Shown here in pieces: positions 53,845 to 63,266 of a stretch of DNA of 64,000 nucleotides. Made by a program: the position numbers and the translations under genes. This DNA comes from Rossellomorea sp. AcN35-11. GTDB taxonomy: Bacteria > Bacillota > Bacilli > Bacillales > Bacillaceae_B. How positions within the stretch are numbered: position 1 is the stretch's first letter; each line of letters starts with the position of its first letter. The notes below the pieces were generated by a model that saw nothing but the letters and a program-made list of their open reading frames with translations, ran no database searches and had not been told where the DNA came from. Location of the stretch: positions 2,040,001 to 2,104,000 of the forward strand of contig CP128835.1 in assembly GCA_030388825.1 (NCBI GenBank), in the 5' to 3' direction.

Positions 53845-55036
53845 TTAAAATAGATTTTGTTTTTGATCCAGGCGGTAGTTGATCACTGCCAGTATCAGGG
53901 CAACGAGTACCATGAGGGCACCGATCCAGGCGGTATCCAGGTAGTTCATATAGTCGATGGCGAGACCTCCCAGGGCTGAGCCTGCTGCAATCCCGATATT
54001 GAATCCCGAGATATTCAGTGCCGAGGCAAGATCTTTTGCACTTGGGACGAGCTTCTCGGCAAGTGAGACGATATAGGACTGGACTCCCGGCGACATCATG
54101 AAGGCAAACAGGCCAAGCAGGATGATGGAAACATAGCTCAGCATCGTATGTGGAAGCAGGACCATCTGCAGCAGCAGGGCGATGAGCTGGAACAGGAAGA
54201 CCCATCTAAGTGCGCGAACGGGATGCTGGTTGGTAATCTTCCCTCCAACGATATTTCCCACTGCTGTTGCTCTCTGCCCCGTAGAGAAGCAGCATCCAAA
54301 AGATGTGTTGGGACGAGATGCTGCTCACCTTTTCCAGAATCGGTGTCAAATAGGTGAAAAGGGCGAATGTTCCGCCAAACCCGAATGACGTCATCAGAAG
54401 GGCCAGTATGATTCTCGGGTTGCTGATCAGTCTGACGATCTCCCTTACAGTCAGTTTCTCTGATCTGCCGGCAGGTTTGTCCAGTGTCATCCCATTCGCG
54501 AGAAGGCCGAACACACCAAGGACGGCTACGGCAAGAAAGGTCGCTCTCCATCCGAGGTTTTGTCCGATCAGGGTTCCGAACGGTACACCAAGAATGGTTG
54601 CCACCGTCAAGCCCGTGAACATAATGGATATCGCCTGGGCCTGCTTGCCCTTGGGTACGATTTCTGTTGCAACCGTGGAGGCGATGGCAAAGAAGACTCC
54701 GTGGGCTATGGCTGTAATGATGCGAGATATGAGCAACAGGCTGTACGTATCGGCAAAGGCGGATAACGCATTCCCGGCGATGAAGATGGCCAGTAAACCA
54801 AGGAGCAATCCTTTCTTCGGCAGTCTGCTGGTCATGGCTGTGACGATCGGTGTTCCGATTGCGATGGCGGCTGCATAACCCGATACGAGGGTTCCGGCTT
54901 TCGTGACTGAGATGGAAAGATCAGACGCCACTGTTTGAAGTAAGCCGACAATGACAAATTCAGTCGTCCCGATGGCAAATGCACTGATGGCCAATGAAAT
55001 CAGGGCAATCAGGCTCTTTGTTGTGAATGATGTCAA
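53845..55036 (-). pseudogene. MFS exporter (AraJ/YdhP type), one-base frameshift
   Basis: A 12-TM major facilitator, about 397 residues if repaired. First part from ATG 55036: LISLAISAFAIGTTEFVIVG, GYAAAIAIGTPIVTAMTSRL, FFAIASTVATEIVPKGKQAQ. At about 54275 the frame shifts in the segment LLLYGAE; the other frame continues VGNIVGGKITNQHPVRALRW and LASALNISGFNIGIAAGSAL to TAA 53845. One base in GGGGCAGAGAGC explains the shift. Drug, sugar or purine efflux is typical for the subfamily. It is a close relative of the MFS gene at 57308, which is broken at nearly the same place. Confidence 0.85.
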
Positions 55037-55049
55037 GATGGTGACCTCC

Positions 55050-55793
55050 TTATTTCCTTTCTAACTGTTCTGTGATGCGTCCGCTGCATTCTTTCAGTTC
55101 TTTACTGATGGTTCTGTCCAGTTTCCTTGTTAACCTGGAAACCGGCCCTGAGATTGCGACACTTGCTATGACACGGCCATTGACATAAACAGGGCAAGCG
55201 ATACAGCGGACGCCGATTTCCGTTTCTTCATCGTCAATGGCATAGCCCTGTTCTTTAATGGCTTTCAGGTGATAAAGGAACAGCTGTTTATCGTCAAAAG
55301 TATGAATCGTCGTTTTGGCATAAGGAAGATGCCTCAGGAATGCTTCCTGGATATCAGGCTCCATAAAGGCAAGTATCGCCTTTCCGAGGGCACTCCCGTG
55401 TGCGGGATCCCGGTCCCCGATTGTAGAGTGGATCCGCATCGTATGGGTTCCATCCACGATTTGCGTTGTGACCACGTCGGGTCCATCCAAGATCCCAATG
55501 TACATCGTTTCACCCAGCTTTCTACTCAGTTCATGGAGGGCAGGGACGGAAACCCAATCGACCACAGGATCATGGGGCTGTTTAGGTGCGGACAATTTTC
55601 CCGTAAGAGTATAGCCATTCGTCCCCTTTTGGATGTAATCCATCTTTTCCAATGTGTACAGTAGACGGAATGTCGTGGTTTTATTCCATTGAAAATGATC
55701 CATGACGTCCGTGAGCGTCATTTCTCCCTTCGTCGTCAGCACATCGAGAATGTGTAAACCCTTCTTTAACGTTGACACTTCGTATTGACTCAT
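55050..55793 (-). CDS. IclR-family transcriptional regulator
   Basis: A 247-residue regulator: N-terminal winged helix (VSTLKKGLHILDVLTTKGEM, LTDVMDHFQWNKTTTFRLLY) and the GAF-like effector domain (GETMYIGILDGPDVVTTQIV, HGSALGKAILAFMEP, GVRCIACPVYVNGRVIASVA). ATG 55793 is chosen because AAAGGAGA ends 7 bases upstream; ATG 55799 would be too close. The MFS gene begins 14 bases after its stop, so it probably controls that exporter, and perhaps the quinone reductase and the divergent MFS gene nearby. Confidence 0.9.
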   Translation of the reverse strand: MSQYEVSTLKKGLHILDVLTTKGEMTLTDVMDHFQWNKTTTFRLLYTLEKMDYIQKGTNGYTLTGKLSAPKQPHDPVVDWVSVPALHELSRKLGETMYIGILDGPDVVTTQIVDGTHTMRIHSTIGDRDPAHGSALGKAILAFMEPDIQEAFLRHLPYAKTTIHTFDDKQLFLYHLKAIKEQGYAIDDEETEIGVRCIACPVYVNGRVIASVAISGPVSRLTRKLDRTISKELKECSGRITEQLERK

Positions 55794-55930
55794 ATGCATG
55801 TCTCCTTTGCACATTTCCTATCGTATTAGTGTGACAAGCTTACTTCAAATTATGAAAGAAAGTTTCTATATTTGAAACTGAGGAGGGAAGACTGCTTTTA
55901 GAAACACAATGAATCCCGAAATGTTGGCAT

Positions 55931-55958
55931 AAAAAAAGAGCAGCCTCTGCTGCCCTAC
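55931..55958 (-). terminator. Terminator of the quinone reductase gene
   Basis: GGGCAGCAGAGGCTGCTC on the minus strand followed by T7. Confidence 0.8.
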
Positions 55959-55960
55959 TT

Positions 55961-56928
55961 TTATGGTATCAATAGTATCTTCCCTGTACTCTTTCTGCTT
56001 TCCAGGTATTCATGAGCCTTGGCGCCATCCCTTAACGAGAAGACCGTTGGTTCAGCGACCTTTAATGTTCCTTCCTGAATCCACCCGAATAACTCATGGG
56101 AGCGTTTGACTCGTTCCTCGTGAGACGTCAGGACATTCCACAGATCTCCTCCGGTCAGGGTTTTCGATGTGTCCATCAGCATCCGGGGGTCAATGGAAAC
56201 GGGATCTCCTCCCGCCATACCGAAGAAGACGACGGTTCCGCCGATTCGGGCAGCCTCGAAACTGTCCATCAACGTGGAACCTACGGATTCATATACCACG
56301 TCCGCTCCTTTCCCTTCCGTCACATCCAGGACTTGCTGTTTCCAGTCCTCGCTATATAAGAACACGGGGTCAGCCCCGACGGACAACGCGGCCTGTCTTT
56401 TTTTCTTCAGAAGACGTTATACCGATGACGCTGCCACCAAGAATCTTGATGATTTGTACGAGGATCTGGCCCACTCCACCTGCTGCTGCATGGACCAAAG
56501 CTGTATCCCCGCTTTGGATCCCATAGCTGTCCTTCGTCAGATAGTGAGCGGTTAGACCTTGTAACAAAAGGGATGCAGCCGTTTCAAACGAGATATCGTC
56601 AGGAATCGGAATGGCTTTTTCCTTTGGCACTGCCACAAGTTCTGCATTCGCATACGGTACATCGGCAAAAGCGATGCGGTCTCCCCGCTTTAATTCCAGT
56701 CACGTTGCTTCCTGTTTCTTTGACGATTCCCGCTCCCTCATACCCGCATATGTAAGGAGGTTTCCCTGCTAAGTGATAGTTTCCTTTTCTTCTGTAAACA
56801 TCGGCGAAATTCAGCCCGATTGCCTTCATTTCCAATAAGATATCATCTTCTCCCATGACGGGATGATCGATTTCCCGGTATTGCAGGACATCCGGTCCAC
56901 CAAATGATTCAAATATGAGTGCTTTCAT
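55961..56928 (-). pseudogene. NADPH:quinone reductase-like (Qor), two one-base frameshifts
   Basis: A medium-chain dehydrogenase/reductase of the zeta-crystallin type, about 322 residues if repaired. Frame 1 (from ATG 56928): FESFGGPDVLQYREIDHPV, ICGYEGAGIVKETGSNVTGI. At about 56697 an extra G in GCGGGGAGACC shifts it; frame 2: VPKEKAIPIPDDISFETAAS and the NADPH motif HAAAGGVGQILVQ. At about 56393 an extra A shifts again; frame 3: LDVTEGKGADVVYESVGST to TAA 55961. Two separate indels in a gene otherwise conserved end to end make sequencing error the favoured explanation. Confidence 0.88.
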
Positions 56929-57022
56929 GTCATTCTCTCCACCTTTATACGATTACTAGTATCAGTGTAACCAGTTCCTTCCCTTTTGACTAGGAAATGA
57001 GCTTTAGTCCACAGGTACTTCC

Positions 57023-57201
57023 AGGTGCCTATGCCACTTTAAAGTGCGTTCTTCTCAAAAGAGAGGATCTCCTTCATAATTCAGTTTAGCTTTTCAAACA
57101 GTACCCATCCCATATCACGGAAGGGGTTTGAAAGGTGCATAGGCACTTGAGGGTCCGTAGGTTACTAATAAGTGCCTACATGACTTTAAAGTGCGTACTT
57201 C
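57023..57201. repeat. Repeated palindromic blocks in a divergent intergenic region
   Basis: AGGTGCCTATGCC then ACTTTAAAGTGCGTTCTTC at 57023-57054 and AAGTGCCTACATG then ACTTTAAAGTGCGTACTTC at 57170-57201 are direct repeats 147 bases apart; GGTGCATAGGCACTT at 57133-57147 is an inverted version. ACTTTAAAGT is itself a palindrome. Between qor (minus) and the MFS gene (plus), so an operator or a dispersed repeat. Confidence 0.55.
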
Positions 57202-57307
57202 AAATACGTTGATGTACCCATTATCATGATGTGTACAGAGAAACGGAAGGCGCCTTCGTTTCTCGTTTTCATTCAAACCATTCATCATTTAAGGAGGATA
57301 TTACCTT

Positions 57308-58514
57308 ATGAGTTCAACTGCAGCTACTATAGATCAGTCAAAGACGAAAGGCGGCACACCGGCGTTGCTCGCCCTTGCCATCAGTGCCTTTGGAATTGGA
57401 ACGACGGAATTCGTTCCTGTTGGATTATTATCATCGATTGCCGATGATTTATCGATATCGATTACCCTCGCAGGGTTATTGATTTCAGGATATGCCATCG
57501 GAGTCGCCATAGGGGCTCCGGTCATGACGGCATTGACCAGTAAGATGAACAGAAAAACCCTTCTGATGTCCTTGATGCTGATTTTCATTATAGGAAATTC
57601 GGTTGCGGCCCTTTCTACGAGCTTCGGATTATTGCTCGTTGCCCGGTTCATCACGGCATTCTCCCATGGAATCTTCTTTTCTATCGGTTCGACGATTGCC
57701 GCTGATTTAGTGCCGGCCCATAAACGGGCAAGCGCGATTGCCTTTATGTTCACGGGATTGACGGTTGCGACGGTGACAGGAGTACCGCTTGGCACCTTCA
57801 TCGGACAAGCTTTCGGCTGGAGAGCCACATTCTGGGGTGTCGCCCTTCTCGGTGTCATCGGAATAATCGCCAGCTCCATCCTTGTACCGAAAGATTTGAA
57901 AGAAGCACCGCCAGCCAAGTTCAGCGAGCAAATGAAGATTCTGACCAACGGCCGTTTATTACTAGCCTTTGCCATTACAGCACTTGGGTATGGAGGAACG
58001 TTCGTTGCGTTCACTTATTTAACACCTTTATTGGAAGATGTAACGGGATTCAGCGCTAAATGGGTGAGCGTCATCCTGCTTGTCTATGGAATTGCCGTAG
58101 CCATCGGGAATGTTGTCGGAGGGGAAAGCATCCGACAAGAGTCCGTTAAAAGCCCTGTTCTGGATGTTTGTCCTGCAAGCCATCATTCTATTCGCTCTTA
58201 CCTTCGCAGCACCATTCAAAGTGGCCGGTCTGATTGCGATCTTCCTGATGGGATTATTCGCATTCATGAACGTGCCCGGACTGCAGGTCCTTGTGGTCAA
58301 TCTGGCTGAAAAGTATGTACCGTCAGCAGTCAATGTAGCATCAGCCTTGAATATTGCCGCATTTAACGTTGGGATTGCCATCGGTTCCTTTGTCGGAGGC
58401 ATCATCGTAGATGGCATCGGCTTGATCCATACGCCGTGGATCGGAGCCATCATGGTTGCAGGAGCTGTCGTATTAACGGCATTGCTCCGTGGAATGGAAC
58501 GGAAGTCAGCTTAA
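57308..58514 (+). pseudogene. Second MFS exporter (AraJ/YdhP type), one-base insertion
   Basis: About 402 residues if repaired. ATG 57308, with AAGGAGG about 11 bases upstream. Frame 1: LALAISAFGIGTTEFVPVGL, GYAIGVAIGAPVMTALTSKM, HGIFFSIGSTIAADLVPAHK, ending at VGGESIRQES. The GGAGGGGAAAGC at about 58120-58130 has one G too many; frame 2 reads NVVGGKASDKSPLKALFWMF and continues to TAA 58514. Substrate unknown. The LLM gene follows 71 bases later in the same direction. Confidence 0.87.
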
Positions 58515-58585
58515 CGATCAACCATCACGATCATAGTGGGGGGCGGCAGCCTGAGCCGCCTCCAAATTGAAAAGGAGAGGGAGAG

Positions 58586-59541
58586 ATGAATCATTTTGCC
58601 CATCACAAAGCCTATCACCGTATGTACAAAGAGGGAGAATTAACGCTCGGTCTTCACATCCCTCTTGAAAATTATCATTTTGACACTCCGACGATGGAAA
58701 AGCAGGTGGAGCTGGCACAATTATCAGAGAAGCTTGGATTCACAAGCCTGTGGTTCAGGGATGTCCTTCTGGAGGATCCGAATTTTGGAGACCCGGCAGT
58801 TGGGCAGATTTATGACATGATGATTTATTTGACCTATCTCGCCAGTAAGACAGAGGATATTGCCCTCGGAACGGCAGCGGCCGTGTTGCCCCTCCGCCAT
58901 CCTCTGCGCGTGGCGAAGGAAATGGCCACCATCGATCAGCTGTTCCCGGGAAGGCTAATCCTCGGCGTATCATCCGGTGACCGCCGGGCAGACTTTGCGG
59001 CACTCGGTGCATCCCATCGGGAACGTGGTCAGGCCTTCGTGGAAGCATATCACTATCTTCAGGAAGCCCTGTACCGTGAGTTCCCTCATATCGAAACATC
59101 AAGAGGGATGATCAGCGGGGCAAATCTTGTCCCGAAACCGACCACGCGCATTCCCACCTTCATTACGGGATATGCCCAGCAGGACATGAACTGGTTCGCT
59201 CAACATGGTGACGGCTGGATGTACTATCCACGCAGTCCCCATGATCAAGAGGGGAGCATCCGCCAGTGGAGAAGCCTGGTGGAAAAGTACCATCCCGGCC
59301 TTTTCAAGCCGTTCAGCCAGCCCATGCACCTGGACCTGGCCGAGGATCCCAATGAAATCCCAAGACCGATCCGCCTCGGCTTCAGGATCGGACGCAATTC
59401 TCTCATTGAGCTGTTGAATATCTACAAACAGGCGGGAGTGAATCATCTCTTCTTTGCCCTCTTTGACAGTCAGCGCCCGGCTGATGAAGTCATTCAGGAG
59501 CTGGGGAGGAAGTGGTTCCTTATTTTCCGGGGATCGAATAA
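58586..59541 (+). pseudogene. LLM-class flavin oxidoreductase, frameshifted in the last 16 codons
   Basis: A luciferase-like flavin monooxygenase of about 318 residues: LGLHIPLENYHFDTPTMEKQ, LAQLSEKLGFTSLWFRDVLL, AAAVLPLRHPLRVAKEMATI, PGRLILGVSSGDRRADFAAL. The last part reads LGRKWFLIFRGS in the long frame (stop at 59563) but EEVVPYFPGIE-stop at 59541 if one G is added to the GGGG at 59503-59507, which matches the normal end better. Uses reduced flavin from a partner reductase; the substrate is unknown. The change is terminal, so the product may work either way. GGAGAGGGAGAG precedes ATG 58586. Confidence 0.85.
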
Positions 59542-59542
59542 A

Positions 59543-59574
59543 GGTCAGAGTTCATTGCTCTGACCTTTTTCACC
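59543..59574 (+). terminator. Rho-independent terminator
   Basis: AGGTCAGAG with CTCTGACCT and T5, immediately after the restored LLM stop. Confidence 0.85.
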
Positions 59575-59654
59575 TTTAATCATGTTATCTATACGATTAC
59601 TCGTCCAAAACGTATAAAGAACTTCAGCCTCTACATTGATATTAGTCATAAAAA

Positions 59655-59691
59655 AAGGAACATTTCAAAAATACGAAATGTTCCTTTTTTT
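59655..59691. terminator. Second terminator hairpin
   Basis: AAGGAACATTTC with GAAATGTTCCTT around AAAAATAC; A and T runs on both sides. Confidence 0.75.
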
Positions 59692-59731
59692 CATGTTATA
59701 CTATATTTGGATAAAATAGGGAGTTGTTGTC

Positions 59732-60551
59732 GTGGAATTTTTTTCGTTGCCGGTTATATCAATTGCATTATTCATTTTGATCATCCATAGTATTGAAACG
59801 CTCGCATATGCTGTTCGGTTATCCGGGGCAAGGGTGAAGCTAATCGCTTCCGGTCTTTCCCTATTCAATATGATGGTGATTGTTTCAAGAATGTCGAATA
59901 TGATGCAGCAGCCTTTTACGGGCGGTCTCATCGATGCAGCACCTGAGGGCCGTGAATTAGAATTAATAGAAGGACAATTCAGGGTGCTGATTGGTGCCTC
60001 GACTTTAGGAACAATTGTAGGAATCGTATTACTGCCTACGTTTGTTGCTTTGTTTTCCAGGGGGGATTATCCATCTTTCAGAGCAGGGAGGTTCGGTACC
60101 CCGATTGATTAAGCTTGGGTTTAAGAATGACTTTTATAAAAGAGGGATCAATCATATTTCCAAGCCGGGCCGAAGATATTTGAAGGGAATAAACTTTAGG
60201 GCAATTCCCAAGAGGTTGTTTTTTATCAATATGATGATTACAGCAGTTTATACGATTGGTGTTCTCTCTGCATTATATGCTGCCATCATCGTACCGGATA
60301 GAGGACACAGTGCCACCATGGCCTCAGGGTTGATAAATGGCATCGCAACCATTCTATTAACCTTGTTCATTGACCCAAAGATATCAGTGTTGGCAGATGA
60401 TGTCGTAAATGGGAATGGGGATTATACAGAATTAAAAGGCCTTTCCATCATGATGGTCATGTCCAGACTGTTCGGAACAGTGATCGCTCAACTTATCTTT
60501 ATCCCAGGAGCATACTATGTAGCTTGGATGTCGAAGTTCTTTGTTTCGTAG
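59732..60551 (+). pseudogene. amj: Amj-type lipid II flippase (YdaH), one-base insertion
   Basis: About 272 residues if repaired, the length of Bacillus Amj, which moves lipid II across the membrane as an alternative to MurJ. Frame 1 from GTG 59732: VISIALFILIIHSIETLAYA, SRMSNMMQQPFTGGLIDAAP, LGTIVGIVLLPTFVALFSR. The run AGGGGGGATT (G6 at 60059-60064) shifts it; with five Gs it continues GIIHLSEQGGSVPRLIKLGF, into frame 2 (FFINMMITAVYTIGVLSALY, LADDVVNGNGDYTELKGLSI, SRLFGTVIAQLIFIPGAYYV). Stop at 60551. Most likely intact in the organism. Confidence 0.85.
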
Positions 60552-60639
60552 AAGATCGTTTCTAGTGGGAGGCGAAGGCAAGTTCTTAAATGAATCTAAG
60601 AATGTAAAGGTTCACAAATTCATATTAGGGGTGAAGTAT

Positions 60640-61656
60640 ATGCTCCATTCAGATTGGAAATGGATGTTTGCCATATTACTAGTCTTTCTCACAGGATGTC
60701 AGGGTGCAGGTCAGGTGTCACTGCCGAATAGTGAAGTCGTTTCTGAACTGAACCCGGATGTGGTCAATATGCATGGGGGCATTTCAGGTCTGGGTAAAAT
60801 GGAGAACTACTATCAGCAGATCGAAAAGGAAGAAGAAGGAGATTTAAGAATCATTCACTATACGAAAGAAGGGGACCCCATTTTAGCGGATTTATCTTAC
60901 GATGGAAAACAAATACATGTAGAGTACGATTATACGAGAGATCAATATGGAAATGGCAGAGTGGATACCTTTCAATGCGGGAAGCTGAAAAAGGAGGAAA
61001 ACCCGACTAATCTTACATATTATTTGACTGATTGTAATGGAATTCAAGGACAACTGTGGGAGGTCCTTACGGCTTCGTATAATGTAAAACAACAAGATGT
61101 ATTTGAAGTGGAGTTAACCTACGGTGAAAAACACACCGTAGAACTGGAAGATGTGGATAAGCAAGAAATCTACAAGCAGCTGGTATTGGCCAATTATTTG
61201 AATGAAGTTCCCGGTGATGATACGTGTGGCAAGAATGAACAAACCATACCTTATTCCATGTATGTGAAAATCAATGGTGGAGAGCGTACTCTGAATTGGT
61301 TATCATGTGACTCTCCTGTTAAAACGAATACGTTTACAGCTATTGCAGAGTACATCATTCAAGCATCCAAAAATCCCACGCATAGTAGTGGGAATGTAAT
61401 GATCGGTTACATTCTATCAATAGAGGACAATGAGTTATTTATGGGAGAGGATTTGACCATTTTGGATTATGAAATGGTGAAAGATCTCAAACCAGATGGA
61501 GTAGAAGGGTATATGTTTAACTTTGTTTACATTGAAACCGATGTAGCTCACAATTTTTCAGAAGGAGACAAAATAGCCGTTGAAGTGGAGAGGCAATTAG
61601 AGGATGGGGCTCCTGCAAGGGTGAGTGCCTCAAGGATTGAAAAGGTGAATGAATAG
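60640..61656 (+). CDS. Lipoprotein with DUF4362 and DUF3221-like domains
   Basis: A 338-residue lipoprotein: ATG 60640 with GGGGTGA about 7 bases upstream and signal WKWMFAILLVFLTGCQG (lipobox LTGC). The first domain VVNMHGGISGLGKMENYYQQ, IIHYTKEGDPILADLSYDGK, VEYDYTRDQYGNGRVDTFQC is characteristic of DUF4362. The end (NVMIGYILSIEDNELFMGED, VAHNFSEGDKIAVEVE) fits DUF3221, an OB-like module. Located on the outer face of the membrane; role unknown. The following gene overlaps its end by 8 bases. The upstream extension to 60541 lies across the amj stop. Confidence 0.8.
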   Translation: MLHSDWKWMFAILLVFLTGCQGAGQVSLPNSEVVSELNPDVVNMHGGISGLGKMENYYQQIEKEEEGDLRIIHYTKEGDPILADLSYDGKQIHVEYDYTRDQYGNGRVDTFQCGKLKKEENPTNLTYYLTDCNGIQGQLWEVLTASYNVKQQDVFEVELTYGEKHTVELEDVDKQEIYKQLVLANYLNEVPGDDTCGKNEQTIPYSMYVKINGGERTLNWLSCDSPVKTNTFTAIAEYIIQASKNPTHSSGNVMIGYILSIEDNELFMGEDLTILDYEMVKDLKPDGVEGYMFNFVYIETDVAHNFSEGDKIAVEVERQLEDGAPARVSASRIEKVNE

Positions 61657-62539
61657 AAGACAACTGGGGATGATTCATTTGAAAAAGCATAAATGGGAAC
61701 GGAAATTAATTCATACAGCACGCGGCGTATTCGAACTGTTTATTAAGGGGCAGGGAGAGCCGCTGTGTGTTACCCACCATTATTCTGAATTCAATGAGAC
61801 AGGTGACTATTTTGCAGAGTCGTTTACTAGAAATAATAGAGTCTTCTTGATTAACTTACGGGAAGCAGGTCAATCAGAGAAAGCAGTGGAGCCCTATCAG
61901 TTAAGTATGCTGGAAACGATCTTTGATTTAGAAGAGATTCGGGAAACGTTGGGGTTTAAGCAATGGGGGTTTGCCGGACATTCAACGGGTGGGATGCTAG
62001 GCATACTTTACGGGATTCGCTTCTCCGAAAGTCTTCTTTTTAATGTGATCGTTGGGGCCGCTGCAAGGGAATATATGACTTTCTCGGAAGATTGCATATA
62101 TAATCATGCTCATCCAGATTTCCACAGGATGCAGGAACTGATCGAAACGTTAAAACGACCCGATTTACCTAAAGAGCAAAGAAAAGAATTGACGATGGAA
62201 AGAACGAAATTATCATTATATTCCCCTGGAAAATATCATGAGCTTTTTTCACTGGACATTACTAAAGGGATGTCTGCTGCAAGAATGAACTTCTTTGTCC
62301 GTGAATTACACGTTTTTGATGTCAGTAGAAAACTGGAGTTGATCTCAGTACCCACTTTATTCATGTGCGGCAGATATGATGTCCAATGTCCATTAGTGTA
62401 TTCCGTTGAGATGGCTAAAGACATTCCTCATTCAACATTTGTCATTTTTGAGAGAAGTAATCATTACCCTTTCTTGGAAGAAGCAGAACGATTTCGTGAT
62501 GAGTATGATCAGTTTTTGAAGGAAAACGTGAGCTTTTAG
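61649..62539 (+). CDS. Alpha/beta hydrolase (proline iminopeptidase-like)
   Basis: Up to 296 residues. The nucleophile elbow is GFAGHSTGGMLGI (Ser at about 114), with the acid in MCGRYDVQCPLVY and His in SNHYPFLEE, and an insertion of helices between (cap). ATG 61649 overlaps the lipoprotein stop (ATGAATAG), giving translational coupling; ATG 61670 or TTG 61679 behind GGGG are alternatives. The pattern is that of peptidase S33/proline iminopeptidase-like hydrolases, but the substrate is open. Confidence 0.8.
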   Translation: MNRRQLGMIHLKKHKWERKLIHTARGVFELFIKGQGEPLCVTHHYSEFNETGDYFAESFTRNNRVFLINLREAGQSEKAVEPYQLSMLETIFDLEEIRETLGFKQWGFAGHSTGGMLGILYGIRFSESLLFNVIVGAAAREYMTFSEDCIYNHAHPDFHRMQELIETLKRPDLPKEQRKELTMERTKLSLYSPGKYHELFSLDITKGMSAARMNFFVRELHVFDVSRKLELISVPTLFMCGRYDVQCPLVYSVEMAKDIPHSTFVIFERSNHYPFLEEAERFRDEYDQFLKENVSF

Positions 62540-62603
62540 GTTGAAGGTAGAGAAGCTGGTGCAGATGAAAAAGGAGGATCCTTATGAAAAATAGCATTTG
62601 TTG

Positions 62604-62862
62604 CATCCATGCCTTGCTTTCACACCCTGAAATGCTTTTAGATTGTCTATTTTCAGCTGGAGTCCACCCCTGAACCGGTCAAAATGGCCGAAATGGTAGT
62701 GGAATCTCTCCTCAGGAAACCTCTTCGCAAACGAATTGATCCGGATTGGACTAGATTCAATCCGGATTTCAGATATTTAATCCACTTTGAAATTTATTAA
62801 TCCGTACTCTCATTTATTAATCCTCTTTTTCAATAATCGATCCCCAGTGTCGAATTTTCTTT
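62604..62862. repeat. Direct repeat, copy 1 (259 bp)
   Basis: Over 90% identical by eye to 62964-63222, exactly 360 bases away. Contains ACACCCTGAAATGC, GACCCCTGAACCGGTC-type and TTTATTAATCC blocks. No coding potential. The bases after it (about 62888-62950) resemble the ytrI 3' end. Confidence 0.85.
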
Positions 62863-62963
62863 AAATTGGCCATCATGTCGCATGAGAGCTGCAGTTAAAA
62901 AGGTCCCACTGCCAAACTAATCTTCTTGATGATCTTCACTTTGATCATAGGAGGCATCTCTAA

Positions 62964-63222
62964 CATCCATGACCTGCTTCTACACCCTGAAATGCCTTTA
63001 GATTGTCTATTTTCAGCTGGAGTCGACCCCTGAACCGGTCAAAATGGCCGAAATGGTAGTGGAACCTCTGCTGAGGAAACCTCTTCGCAAACGAATTGAT
63101 CCGGATTGGGCTAGATTCAATCCGGATTTCAGATATTTAATCCACTTTGAAATTTATTAATCCGTATTTCCATTTATTAATCCTCATTTTCAATAATTGA
63201 TCCCCCGTGTCGAATTTTCTTT
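62964..63222. repeat. Direct repeat, copy 2 (259 bp)
   Basis: Partner of the previous copy; ends 45 bases before the ytrI stop codon. Differences are scattered substitutions without indels. Confidence 0.85.
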
Positions 63223-63266
63223 GCAGGTCGACAGGAGGGCTGCAGCCAACAAGATCTCTCTCCAAA

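Noticed and set aside
54354..54878. 174-codon plus-strand frame opposite the first MFS gene
   Set aside because: Antisense shadow of transporter codons; no start signal and no family.
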